A stretch of DNA of 64,000 nt from an uncultured Sedimentitalea sp. (GTDB lineage: Bacteria; Pseudomonadota; Alphaproteobacteria; Rhodobacterales; Rhodobacteraceae): NCBI GenBank assembly GCA_947504115.1, contig CANNGH010000002.1:248001-312000 (forward strand). Reading direction: 5' to 3'. The notes under the pieces were generated by a model. That model was given only the letters and a program-made list of their open reading frames with translations. It did not search any database and was not told the DNA's origin. Below are positions 55,211-63,999 of this stretch, piece after piece (the first letter of the stretch is position 1; every line of letters starts with the position of its first letter). The translations under genes and the position numbers were made by a program.

Positions 55211-55615
55211 ATGCTTTGCAAAATGGTTGCGCCGTGCAGCTGGGGGGCTGACACGGCGCGGGATGTTTCGTTTGCGGCTGCGACGAACACCCCGAATATA
55301 GCACCGGAAAAGCGCGCGTTCCAGCGTTTCTCTGCCCATTTCTTGGCGACGCTCCATGCAGATGCCCCGTTCCCTCTGACGCTCCCCGAACCTGTTTATT
55401 CGGCGCGAATGCGGTGGCGCTGCACGGGAGTAAATGCACCCATGGCCATTCTCCACGTGATCCCGTGCAGAGCCGCTGATGCCACCAGCTTTCACGCTCT
55501 TGGCCTGCAGATCGCATCACTGAGCGTCCCCAAGGCGGACGCGACACAAGGCTCTCACACGCGCGCGATGATATTGCACTGCCGTGTGCACCGCGATGTT
55601 GGGAGGGTGTACTGA
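55211..55615 (+). CDS. Hypothetical 134-aa protein between alpA and the primase gene
   Basis: The ORF starts 3 bp after alpA and its TGA overlaps the primase ATG (TGATG), which would couple translation. The sequence (MLCKMVAPCSWGADTARDVS) is not recognised and has no clear domain. It could be a genuine small gene or a non-coding spacer kept open by chance; the coupling favours a gene. Confidence 0.4.
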   Translation: MLCKMVAPCSWGADTARDVSFAAATNTPNIAPEKRAFQRFSAHFLATLHADAPFPLTLPEPVYSARMRWRCTGVNAPMAILHVIPCRAADATSFHALGLQIASLSVPKADATQGSHTRAMILHCRVHRDVGRVY

Positions 55616-56496
55616 TGGTGGATGCGGAACACCTGACCCGCGCCCTTCACGGCAGCTGGTGGGGTTTTTACGGTACGGCCGCTTGCCCGGTTTGCCAGCC
55701 CGAAGGACGGAAACAGCAAAATGCCCTGACGCTGCGCAATGGTGAAAACGGCCGCCTCTTGGCTAACTGCAAGAAATCCGGCTGCGCTTTCTGCGATATT
55801 CTGGCCGCAGCGGGCGTCACCCATGGCAGCTACGCGCCGCCGGACCCGGCGGTCCTCGCCCAGCGTAAAATTGAACAGGACCAGCAAGCAGCAAAGCGCG
55901 CGGCGCAGGCGCGCCGGATCTGGGACGAAGCGCAGCCCATCGCGGGTACCTTGGCCGAAACCTATTTGCGGGCGCGGGGCATCACCTGCCCCCTTCCGGC
56001 AACGCTGCGCTTTGCACCGTCCTGCTGGCACTCGTCCGCCAGGCGCTTTCCAGCCTTGGTGGCGAAGGTCGAAGGCGGCGACAGTTTCGCCGTGCATCGC
56101 ACCTTTTTGCGGCCTGATGGCCAGGGCAAAGTCAAGGTCGAACCAGCCAAGATGATGCTTGGCCGGGTCACTGGCGGGGCCGTGCGCCTCAGCCAAGAGG
56201 CCGGGCCGCTCGTGGTAGCGGAGGGTATCGAGACCGCCCTAAGCCTCGCCTCCGGCCTCCTAAGCCGCCCTGCGACCATTTGGGCTGCGCTTTCAACATC
56301 TGGCATCCGGGGCTTTCGCCTTCCGTGCACCCCCGAGCGTCTCACCATTGCTCCGGATGGTGATAAAGCCGGCTATGAGGCCGCCCACGCTCTTGCGACG
56401 CGGGCACATGCGCTGGGCTGGCAGGTATCGCTCTTGCCTGCCCCCGATGGTCGCGACTGGAACGACATCCTGACAATGAAAGGGGAAGCCGCATGA
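55615..56496 (+). CDS. Toprim-domain DNA primase-like protein
   Basis: The 293-aa protein has an N-terminal zinc-finger-like segment (CPVCQPEGRKQQNALT, then CKKSGCAFCDILAA) and a C-terminal Toprim domain: GPLVVAEGIETALSLASGLL with the acidic Glu, and LTIAPDGDKAGYEAAHALAT with the DxD. This is the DUF7146/Toprim_3 arrangement of mobile-element primases that act with DUF3987 proteins. GGGAGG lies before the ATG. It overlaps the DUF3987 gene by ATGA. Confidence 0.87.
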   Translation: MVDAEHLTRALHGSWWGFYGTAACPVCQPEGRKQQNALTLRNGENGRLLANCKKSGCAFCDILAAAGVTHGSYAPPDPAVLAQRKIEQDQQAAKRAAQARRIWDEAQPIAGTLAETYLRARGITCPLPATLRFAPSCWHSSARRFPALVAKVEGGDSFAVHRTFLRPDGQGKVKVEPAKMMLGRVTGGAVRLSQEAGPLVVAEGIETALSLASGLLSRPATIWAALSTSGIRGFRLPCTPERLTIAPDGDKAGYEAAHALATRAHALGWQVSLLPAPDGRDWNDILTMKGEAA

Positions 56497-57983
56497 CAGC
56501 CCCGGAACTTATCCCGTTTACACCCAACTGGCCCGAGCCAGCCCCACGTTTCCTGCGCCCGGAATTGCCCCCCGCACCCGAACTCATTCTGCGCGACATG
56601 CTGACGGCGCCTCTGGCGCAATGGGTGGAACAAGCCGCCGAAGCCAAGGGCGCGCCAGTTGATTACGTTTTTTGGTCGCTGCTGACCATGGCTGGTGCGA
56701 CCATCGGCAACGCCCGGTGGGTTTCCCCTTGGGGCGGATGGCAGGAGCCGCCCGTGATTTGGGGGATGTGCATCGGTTTGCCCAGCGCTGGCAAAAGCCC
56801 TGCATTGGACGCAGTAATGCAACCCTTGCGCAAAGCCGAACGCGCCCTGCGCGAAGAGGCGCAAGCCGAAGTGAAAGAGTGGGAAGACAAAGCTGAGCTT
56901 GCCAAACTGATTGAAGCAGCTTGGAAGGAGGATGCGAAGAAGGCAATCAAAGAAGGCGACACGCCGCCAGAAAGGCCGATTGGCTGCAATGTTGGCCCGC
57001 CTCCGCACATCCCCCGGCTGGTGGTCAGCGATGCGACGATTGAGCGGCTCGGCGATATTCTCTCACGCCAGCCGCGCGGGATCTTGCTCATGCGTGACGA
57101 GCTAGCGGGATGGCTAGAAAACATGCAGCGGTATGCTGGGGGCGGCAATGACCGTCCGTTCTGGCTCGAATCCAATGGCGGGCGCAGCTTTTCGGTGGAG
57201 CGTATGGGGCGTCCCTCCTTGACAATCGACCGACTGACCATCGGGATGCTCGGGGGCATCCAGCCTGACCGACTGAAAAGTCTGCTGTTCAAGGCGGATG
57301 ATGATGGGCTGTTGGCGCGGTTCGTGCCGATCTGGCCCGAGCCTGCGCCGCTGCGCCGCCCACGAATCTCGGCGGATGAGTCGTTTATCAACCGGGTGGT
57401 TGAGCGGCTGCTGTCGCTTGAACTGGTTACGGATGAAAATGAGGAAACCCGTCCGTGGACTGTGTCTTTCGCAGAGGACGCGTGCGAGCTGATGGATACC
57501 TTTCGCCAAACGGTGCGCCAGTGGGAAGCTGGTGCCGAAGGGTTAATGTTGTCGTTTATCGGCAAACTCCCGGGGCTAGTGGCGCGGCTGTCGCTGATAC
57601 TGGGCTATTTCGACTATGCAGCGGGTATGGGCGAAGAACCCACCCAGATTTTTGCATCAGAATTTGGTCGTGCTGCGCATCTGGTGGAAACCTACATCCT
57701 ACCGATGGCGCGGCGCGCCTACGCGGAGGCGGAAATCCCAAAGGACGAGCGAGCGGCCCGCCGGCTGCTGGGCATCATCCGTGAACAGGGCTGGAAAAAC
57801 TTCACGACGCGGCAGGTTATGCGACTTGACCGTTCGGGGCTGGGTAGGCGGGCTGATCTCGACCCCGCACTTGCGGCGCTGGAGGAGGCCGATTGTATTC
57901 GGCCGGTTGAAACGCCGCGCAACCCAAGAGGCGGTAGGCCGGAACGGCTTTATGCGGTCAACCCGGCCGTGCATCGGAGGTAG
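56493..57983 (+). CDS. DUF3987 (YfjI-like) replication protein
   Basis: The 496-aa protein has the DUF3987 pattern: VWSLLTMAGATIGNAR-like opening (FWSLLTMAGATIGNARWVSP), a Walker A variant GLPSAGKSPALDAVMQPL, and RGILLMRDELAGWLENMQRY with a Walker-B-like acidic pair. It follows the Toprim primase with an ATGA overlap, a constant pair in P4-like islands, and is thought to act as the helicase of the element's replication. That function is inferred. Confidence 0.88.
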   Translation: MTAPELIPFTPNWPEPAPRFLRPELPPAPELILRDMLTAPLAQWVEQAAEAKGAPVDYVFWSLLTMAGATIGNARWVSPWGGWQEPPVIWGMCIGLPSAGKSPALDAVMQPLRKAERALREEAQAEVKEWEDKAELAKLIEAAWKEDAKKAIKEGDTPPERPIGCNVGPPPHIPRLVVSDATIERLGDILSRQPRGILLMRDELAGWLENMQRYAGGGNDRPFWLESNGGRSFSVERMGRPSLTIDRLTIGMLGGIQPDRLKSLLFKADDDGLLARFVPIWPEPAPLRRPRISADESFINRVVERLLSLELVTDENEETRPWTVSFAEDACELMDTFRQTVRQWEAGAEGLMLSFIGKLPGLVARLSLILGYFDYAAGMGEEPTQIFASEFGRAAHLVETYILPMARRAYAEAEIPKDERAARRLLGIIREQGWKNFTTRQVMRLDRSGLGRRADLDPALAALEEADCIRPVETPRNPRGGRPERLYAVNPAVHRR

Positions 57984-57985
57984 CC

Positions 57986-58432
57986 ATGACACGATGGCTA
58001 GCTGCGGCGCGGCAGGCCCAACAAGTCTGGAAGCAACGGACACAACCGACAAAACCCCCACTACAAGAGGTTTCGTCAGTTGTGTCGGTTTTGTCCGAGG
58101 GTGCAGAGGCCGTGGCCGGGGCTGTCGCAACCTCCAAAGCTGAAAAAAGCAACACCTCCTTTGCCACCGGAATGGATTTTCAAGTACGGCAGCATTCCGC
58201 GACAGAAGTGGTTGATAGCCACGTTCATCGCGCAACTGCCGCGGGTAGCGTAAAGCCACGAACTCGGCTCAATGCGGCCAGTGGAATACCTGTAAGAAAC
58301 CTTCCATCCCAACCTCATGCTTGTGCGGTATGTGGAACGAGCGATTGGACAGTCGCAGTAACCGACAAAAGTGGACGAAGGCTGCATGTCTCCTGCTGGA
58401 AGCGAAAACAAGGACATAGGTTTTGCATATGA
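57986..58432 (+). CDS. Small protein with C-terminal CxxC-type finger
   Basis: The 148-aa protein (MTRWLAAARQAQQVWKQRTQ) has a low-complexity Ser/Thr/Val linker and a C-terminal CAVCGTSDWTVAVTDKSGRR with HVSCW, which could bind zinc. GGAGG precedes the ATG at the right spacing, and the stop overlaps the next ATG (ATGA). Function unknown; conserved position after DUF3987 suggests a part of the replication or transfer module. Confidence 0.7.
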   Translation: MTRWLAAARQAQQVWKQRTQPTKPPLQEVSSVVSVLSEGAEAVAGAVATSKAEKSNTSFATGMDFQVRQHSATEVVDSHVHRATAAGSVKPRTRLNAASGIPVRNLPSQPHACAVCGTSDWTVAVTDKSGRRLHVSCWKRKQGHRFCI

Positions 58433-58932
58433 TTTGTGACCTTACTGCCCAGATCGATATTCGTGAAGCGGCGAGAATCGTCGGTACGCTCCCAGAGGTG
58501 ATCGACTTCGAGGGCGAGCGGATCGTCACGACCTGGACCCGTACCAACTTTGGTGGACGACGCCAATGGTTTCTCTGCCCATCCTGTGACCGCCGCTGCG
58601 CGATCATTTACCGGCGCGGCAATGGGCCCCTGTGGTGTTGCCGGGTCTGTGGCGGGGGCCGCTATCTGAGTGAAGGCCGCTCATCCAAAAGCCGAGCGCT
58701 GCACAAAGCGTTCAAAGTCCGTGAACGCCTTGGCCAGAAGAAAGGCGGTATCATTGCCCCCTTCCCTGCGAAGCCGAAAGGCATGCATAATTCGACCTAT
58801 GAGCGGATTCGTTTTGAGGCACTGCAGGTCGAGCGCGACATTCTTGTTGAGGACATGGCGTCGTTTCTCTGCGTCAGTGTCGATGACGTGCCCCACATTG
58901 TTGCCCGACAGCGCCAAAGGGGCCGTTATTGA
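58429..58932 (+). CDS. Zinc-ribbon-like 167-aa protein
   Basis: Starting at the ATG 58429 (MICDLTAQIDIREAARIVGT; the track TTG is two codons upstream). It has two CxxC pairs, FLCPSCDRRCAIIYRRGNGP and LWCCRVCGGGRYLSEG, a zinc-ribbon arrangement, then a basic helical tail. Probably nucleic-acid binding. It is the last gene of the island. ATGA overlap with the previous gene. Confidence 0.72.
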   Translation: MICDLTAQIDIREAARIVGTLPEVIDFEGERIVTTWTRTNFGGRRQWFLCPSCDRRCAIIYRRGNGPLWCCRVCGGGRYLSEGRSSKSRALHKAFKVRERLGQKKGGIIAPFPAKPKGMHNSTYERIRFEALQVERDILVEDMASFLCVSVDDVPHIVARQRQRGRY

Positions 58933-59187
58933 CCAACTGCACGGCGTCCACTGCAAGGAAGCACAGTGGCTCACTGCGACCACCACATTCTTGGCGCTTT
59001 GCACTCCCCAGCGCGCCAACGGACCTGCAGCGCATCGCTCCCTGCGAGAGCGGTCACCGGAATCATTGATCCAGCTACCGAGAGTCGACGATCGATTGTT
59101 CAGGGCGTTAGTCAGGACATTCGCCTCTTGCCCCAACTCATCGCAGAACCGTCATGCTCCAGCGCCATCCAAGTCAGTCCGGATCAT

Positions 59188-59210
59188 GGTGGGGGATATA
59201 GCGGGGGATA
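59188..59210 (+). promoter_or_regulatory. G-rich tandem motif at the right island end (putative integrase arm site)
   Basis: GGTGGGGGATATA then GCGGGGGATA, a copy of the left-end motif with two differences, in the same orientation, 45 bp inside the right direct repeat. 58933-59187 holds no supported gene. Confidence 0.55.
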
Positions 59211-59255
59211 GGCTTTTCGACTTTAGTTTAAAAACAACAGCTTAGCATAGAAATA

Positions 59256-59270
59256 TGGCGGAGCGAGAGG
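59256..59270 (+). repeat. Right attachment repeat (tRNA-Ser 3' end)
   Basis: TGGCGGAGCGAGAGG, identical to 43979-43993; it is the complement of the tRNA-Ser acceptor end with its encoded CCA. Confidence 0.8.
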
Positions 59271-59345
59271 GATTCGAACCCTCGAGACGGTTTCCCGCCT
59301 ACACACTTTCCAGGCGTGCGCCTTCGACCACTCGGCCACCGCTCC
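59256..59345 (-). tRNA. tRNA-Ser (anticodon GGA)
   Basis: The minus strand reads GGAGCGGTGGCCGAGTGGTC (acceptor and D arm), the anticodon loop CTGGAAA with anticodon GGA, a long variable arm as in class II tRNAs, T-loop GGTTCGAATCC and acceptor CTCGCTCC with an encoded CCA. It is a complete 90-nt gene and the insertion site of the island. Confidence 0.95.
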
Positions 59346-59463
59346 GTTGGGGGCGATATGTGACGGATCGTGGTTGGCATTGCAAGCTGGAAAACATCGG
59401 CGTGAGGCCGGGTGCGATTGTGTGTGACCCGGCTGATCGTGGGGCGCGGGTGCTGTCTGCGCT

Positions 59464-61848
59464 TCAGGTCGTCGCCCTGCCCCCGGTCTCCTGCGGCGCG
59501 CGCGTTTCGGTCTCGGTCGTCCGCCCGGCGGCGGGGCGCAGGGTTTCGGGGTTGCGTAGCCAGAGGTCGCGCTGGGGCAGCGGGGTTTCGATCCCTTCCT
59601 CGGCGAAACGCCTGGCGATCTCGTGGTTCATGTCGGATTTGACGCTCATGATCCAGTTGACGTCGCGCAGGATCGCGCGAATTTCGAAATCGAGCGACCC
59701 GTTCGCGATGCCCTGGAACAGGACGGTGGGACCGGGATTGGCCAGCACCATCGGATGCGTGTTGGCGATCTCCATCAGGATCTCCTCGACCTGACGTGTG
59801 TCGCTGCCATAGGCCACACCCACCGGGACGATCACCCGTCCCACGGTGTTTCCGCGGGTGAAATTGGTGACGGTGCCGCTGATCAGATCCGAATTCGGCA
59901 CGATCACGTCGGTCCGGTCAAAGGTTTCGATCGTGGTGGCGCGCACCGAGATGTCGCGCACATACCCCATCAGCCCGCCGACCTCGATCCAGTCGCCCTT
60001 GGAAATCGGGCGCTCGATCAACAGGATGATGCCGCTGACGAAGTTCGACACGATGGTCTGCAGTCCGAACCCCACCCCGACCGACAGCGCACCGGCAACG
60101 ATCGCGAGCGAGGACAGATCGAAACCGGCGATGGTGATGGCGATGAGCGCCGCCAGAAAGACACCGATATAGCCGGTGCCGGCGACGATCGCGTTCTGCG
60201 CGCCGGGATCCAGTGCCGTCTTGGGCAGGAGACTGCCGCGCAGCCCGCCCTTGACCAGTTGGGTCAGCACATAGCCGACGACGAAGATGACGGCGAAGAT
60301 GAGGAAGTTCGTGGGCGAGATAAAAGTTTCGCCGATCTGGAAGCCGGTGATGAACTTGGTCCAGAGCTCGGTCAGATCCGAGAGGCGCGCGCCCCAGATC
60401 AGCGCCAGCAGCGGCAGCGACAGCAGCGTCAACGCAAAGCCGATCACGACCGACGCCAGACTGTCGCGCGCCGTCTCGCGCCGCGTCAGCCAAGCATAGA
60501 CATCGACCAGAAAGCGGCGGACCACCAGCGCCGAGGTGATCAGCGCGAAGGTCAGGACAACCGGAAACACCAGCGCAGAGGCCGCTCTGACATAACCCAG
60601 CGCGGCCAGCACCGGCGAGATCAGCGCAAGCAGAAACACTATGCGCCGCACCAGACGCACGATCCGTCCCAGTTCCTGCTCCGAATCTTCGTCGTCTTCG
60701 TCGTCTGCGGTGGCATGGGGGGACGGATCACGGAAAACGACCAACTGAAGGCGCAACAGGATCAGCGAGGTGATCAAAATCAGCGGAAAGACCAGCACCG
60801 CCAGCGAGGCGGGTGTGACGTTTTCAACCTGATTGAGCAGCTGGATCATCCCGGCCAAAATCAGCATCACCGCCAGAAGATCGATCAGCAGGCGCGTTTG
60901 CGACCGTTTGTCCCGGTCGACCGGCAACAGCGGTTCTTCGTCCAGACGGACGAAAATCTGTTCGCTCAGCCAACGGAACAGCAGCAGGATCGCACCCCAG
61001 GCGGGGATGCGCTCCAGCAGGAGGGTGCCGCGAAAACCGAACATGCCCGACAGCAATGCCGCCTGTGTGATCGCGACGATACCCAGGAAGGGCAGCAATA
61101 TCCGCGCCAGCGACACCACGAAGCGCCATACGCCGGTGCCCTTGCCGCCGAACTGGCGCATGTAATTGCCGAACCGCTTGGACCAGAACCGCCCGCGCGC
61201 CAGAAACAGCAGGCCGACCAGTCCCAGGGACCCGATCAGCGGCAGGCGGTCCCGGAAGTTCTGCCGCACCAATCGGGCGTTCCAGGCACCGCGTATCTCG
61301 TTGGCGATTGCCGTGCCGACCTGGCGCAGGTCGCCCAGCGCGACGGGCCAATGCGCGGGGTTGAGCGGTGTCGGTCCCCGCGCCAGCATCTGCGCGGTCT
61401 GGCGTTCGCGCAGGATCCGGTCGATCTCGGTGATCAGCCCGTCGGCACGGAAATAGGCCTCTTCGGCAACAACGCGGGGAACGCGCAGCTTGTCGAGTTG
61501 CGTCGTCAGTCGTTCGCGCAGATCCGCGATATCCTGCGGCTCGTCCCCGTCTTCCGGTTTCGGCCCCAGCGCGTCGATCTGGGATTGCAGCGTGCGGATG
61601 CGCGAGGAGTTCTGATCGCGGGTCGAGACGAACTTCTCACGATAATCCGACAGGTCGGCGCGCATTGCCTCGAATGCCGCGTTCGCCGCATCCGCATTGT
61701 CGATCAGTTTTTCGGCGCGCTCCGCGGTCGACAGCCATTTCTGCTGCGCTTGCGTGTCCGCCGTGCTGACTTGCGCCGAAACTGCGACGCCGAACGACAG
61801 AAAGGCCAGCGCCGCCAGCAGACGCAGCAGCAGGATCGTCTGTCTCAT
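59464..61848 (-). CDS. MscS-family mechanosensitive channel with DUF3772 domain
   Basis: The 794-aa protein has a signal peptide (MRQTILLLRLLAALAFLSFG ... SAQ), a periplasmic coiled-coil region of ~200 residues (DUF3772 type), several membrane helices, and an MscS C-terminal core: VGFGLQTIVSNFVSGIILLI, ERPISKGDWIEVGGLMGYVR and VIVPNSDLISGTVTNFTRGN. It opens under membrane tension during hypo-osmotic shock. Start 61848 overlaps the cysK stop (ATGA), so cysK and this gene are co-transcribed. Confidence 0.92.
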   Translation of the reverse strand: MRQTILLLRLLAALAFLSFGVAVSAQVSTADTQAQQKWLSTAERAEKLIDNADAANAAFEAMRADLSDYREKFVSTRDQNSSRIRTLQSQIDALGPKPEDGDEPQDIADLRERLTTQLDKLRVPRVVAEEAYFRADGLITEIDRILRERQTAQMLARGPTPLNPAHWPVALGDLRQVGTAIANEIRGAWNARLVRQNFRDRLPLIGSLGLVGLLFLARGRFWSKRFGNYMRQFGGKGTGVWRFVVSLARILLPFLGIVAITQAALLSGMFGFRGTLLLERIPAWGAILLLFRWLSEQIFVRLDEEPLLPVDRDKRSQTRLLIDLLAVMLILAGMIQLLNQVENVTPASLAVLVFPLILITSLILLRLQLVVFRDPSPHATADDEDDEDSEQELGRIVRLVRRIVFLLALISPVLAALGYVRAASALVFPVVLTFALITSALVVRRFLVDVYAWLTRRETARDSLASVVIGFALTLLSLPLLALIWGARLSDLTELWTKFITGFQIGETFISPTNFLIFAVIFVVGYVLTQLVKGGLRGSLLPKTALDPGAQNAIVAGTGYIGVFLAALIAITIAGFDLSSLAIVAGALSVGVGFGLQTIVSNFVSGIILLIERPISKGDWIEVGGLMGYVRDISVRATTIETFDRTDVIVPNSDLISGTVTNFTRGNTVGRVIVPVGVAYGSDTRQVEEILMEIANTHPMVLANPGPTVLFQGIANGSLDFEIRAILRDVNWIMSVKSDMNHEIARRFAEEGIETPLPQRDLWLRNPETLRPAAGRTTETETRAPQETGGRATT

Positions 61849-62879
61849 ACGTCCTCGAACACGCCGGGGATGCTGGCGGGGGCCTTGTCCATCCAGTCGG
61901 GCACCGGAAGGCCCTTGTCGGCCAGGAAATCCCGGTTGAACAGCTTGGACTGATAGCGCGTGCCGTAATCGCACAGGATGGTGACTATGGTGTGCCCCGG
62001 CCCCAGATCCCGCGCCAGCCGCACCGCTCCGGCGACGTTGACGCCCGAAGAGCCGCCAAGCACCAGCCCTTCCTCGTGCAGCAGGTCGAAGACGTAAGGA
62101 AGCGCCTCTTCATCCGGGATCTGATAGGCGAAATCGGGGGTGAAGCCTTTGAGGTTCTCCGTGATGCGCCCCTGCCCGATCCCTTCGGTGATGGAACTGC
62201 CTTCGCTTTCCAGCTTGCCCTCGGTGTAAAAGGAATAAAGCGCAGCACCCATCGGATCGGCGAGCGCGATCCTGACGCCCTTGGGTTGCAGCGCGTCGGC
62301 CACGCCCGCCAGCGTCCCACCCGAGCCGACCGCGGCGACGAAGCCGTGGACATTGCCATCGGTCTGTTTCCAGATCTCCGGGCCGGTGGTCTCGGCATGG
62401 GCGCGGCGGTTGGCGGTGTTGTCGAACTGGTTGGCCCAGATCGCGCCGTTGGGTTCGGTCTTGGCCAGTTCCTTGGCCAGCCGTTCCGAATAGCGCACAT
62501 AGTTGTTGGGGTTCTTGTAGGGCGCGGCGGGCACCTGCACCAGTTCTGCCCCGGCAAGGCGCAGCATGTCCTTCTTTTCCTGGCTCTGGGTTTCGGGGAT
62601 CACGATCACGGTCCTGAACCCCATCGACGCGCCCACCAGCGCCAGCCCGATGCCGGTATTGCCTGCTGTGCCCTCGACGATGGTGCCGCCGGGTTTCAAT
62701 TCGCCGCGCGCCACCGCGTCGCGGATGATGTAGAGCGCGGCGCGGTCCTTGACCGACTGGCCGGGATTCATGAATTCCGCCTTGCCCAGAATCTCGCACC
62801 CGGTTTCGTCGCTGACGCGGCGCAGCCGGATCAGCGGTGTGTTCCCTACGGCCTCGGCCAGATCGCGCGCGATATGCAT
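61845..62879 (-). CDS. cysK: Cysteine synthase (PLP-dependent)
   Basis: O-acetylserine (thiol)-lyase makes cysteine from O-acetylserine and sulfide. The 344-aa protein has the PLP Lys in EFMNPGQSVKDRAALYIIRD, the substrate loop VEGTAGNTGIGLALVGASMG, and the phosphate-binding GFVAAVGSGGTLAGVA. The length is slightly above the usual 310-330. It lies 52 bp downstream of the TrgB-like gene. In Rhodobacter sphaeroides trgAB and cysK together contribute to tellurite resistance, so a shared role is likely here. Confidence 0.92.
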   Translation of the reverse strand: MHIARDLAEAVGNTPLIRLRRVSDETGCEILGKAEFMNPGQSVKDRAALYIIRDAVARGELKPGGTIVEGTAGNTGIGLALVGASMGFRTVIVIPETQSQEKKDMLRLAGAELVQVPAAPYKNPNNYVRYSERLAKELAKTEPNGAIWANQFDNTANRRAHAETTGPEIWKQTDGNVHGFVAAVGSGGTLAGVADALQPKGVRIALADPMGAALYSFYTEGKLESEGSSITEGIGQGRITENLKGFTPDFAYQIPDEEALPYVFDLLHEEGLVLGGSSGVNVAGAVRLARDLGPGHTIVTILCDYGTRYQSKLFNRDFLADKGLPVPDWMDKAPASIPGVFEDV

Positions 62880-62931
62880 GGTGCCCCCTGTGTCAAGCGT
62901 TGCCCAGATGTAGCCGCCCGAAGGCGCAATC

Positions 62932-63999
62932 TCAAGCGGCGTCGCGCAGCCGGTCGCGGTGACGGGCCAGCCATAACGCGGTCGTGACCAGCGGCAGGTC
63001 GTTGAAGCGCTGCGCGTCGATGCCGGCCATCAGGTCGTCATAAGACAGGATACGGGTCAGGATGTCCTCGCCCTCGCTGTCCAGACCGCCGCCTTCGGGG
63101 CGTTCCGACAGGTTGGCGATGCCGATGAACAGATGCACGAACTCGGTGGAATTGCCGGTGCTGGAATAGACGCGGCCCGCGGATTCCAGCGCGTGCAGGG
63201 TCAGCCCTGCCTCCTCCATCGCCTCGCGACGGGCGGTGGTTTCTGGGGCTTCGCCGGGGTCGACGTAACCGGCCACCGGCTCCCACACCCACGGGGCGCG
63301 GTCGCCGGCGATGAACAGCGGCGCGCGGAACTGCTGGATCAGCAGCACGCTGTCGCGCACCGGATCATAGGGCAGCACCACCGCCGCCTGCCCCGTCAAC
63401 AGCGCCGAGCGGTTTTGCACTTCGCTCATCGCGCCGTCATGGCGGCGGAACCTCAGGTCCATCTCTGCGATCGCCAGAAAGCCGGTATAGGGCTGGCTGC
63501 GGGCAATCACCTCGACGTCGCGCGCGATGTCGCGGTCGGGATCGGCGGGACGGCTGCGCGCGGCCAGAAACGATGCGGCGCGGCGGCGCATCGCCGGAAG
63601 AAGGGTGGCCAGGTCGGCGGTGTCGGCCTGATGGAAAAGCGACATCGCCTCGGTCGCCACCCGCATTGTCATGTCCCCCCAGTCGCGCCGCCACTCCTCC
63701 AGCGACCACGGATCGCCCGCCTGCCATTTTTCCGGCGCGACAAAGAAGACATCGGCCGCGACGTGCATGCCGCCTTCGGTTTCGACCTCGAGGCGGCGCA
63801 GGTCATGGTCGAACCCGCCCTCGTAGAATTGCAGCCGCGCCAGATCCTCGGTGCCGAGATTGCGCGCCAGCAGCCCCCGTGCGCGCTGCCCCGGCATGGG
63901 CAGGATGGTGGGAAAGGGCTGACCCTGCACACCGAACACCGCATGATCCGGCAGTTCCGCCTCGGACAGGTCGATGCGGTCGCGCGGACGCTCCAGCAC
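62932..63999 (-). CDS. trgB: TrgB-like Nudix hydrolase (5' end outside the window)
   Basis: The open frame runs off the window edge, so the start is not seen. The first ~130 residues resemble a gamma-glutamyl-cyclotransferase-like fold (PTILPMPGQRARGLLARNLG, LQFYEGGFDHDLRRLEVET). The rest is a Nudix domain with a perfect Nudix box GYVDPGEAPETTARREAMEE-AGL and LLIQQFRAPL before it. This two-part build matches TrgB of R. sphaeroides. ADP-ribose-type pyrophosphatase activity is expected. Followed by cysK on the same strand. Confidence 0.82.
   Translation of the reverse strand: MLERPRDRIDLSEAELPDHAVFGVQGQPFPTILPMPGQRARGLLARNLGTEDLARLQFYEGGFDHDLRRLEVETEGGMHVAADVFFVAPEKWQAGDPWSLEEWRRDWGDMTMRVATEAMSLFHQADTADLATLLPAMRRRAASFLAARSRPADPDRDIARDVEVIARSQPYTGFLAIAEMDLRFRRHDGAMSEVQNRSALLTGQAAVVLPYDPVRDSVLLIQQFRAPLFIAGDRAPWVWEPVAGYVDPGEAPETTARREAMEEAGLTLHALESAGRVYSSTGNSTEFVHLFIGIANLSERPEGGGLDSEGEDILTRILSYDDLMAGIDAQRFNDLPLVTTALWLARHRDRLRDAA

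Noticed and set aside
59623-61953. 776-aa plus-strand ORF over the MscS gene
   Set aside because: Antisense shadow with biased composition.
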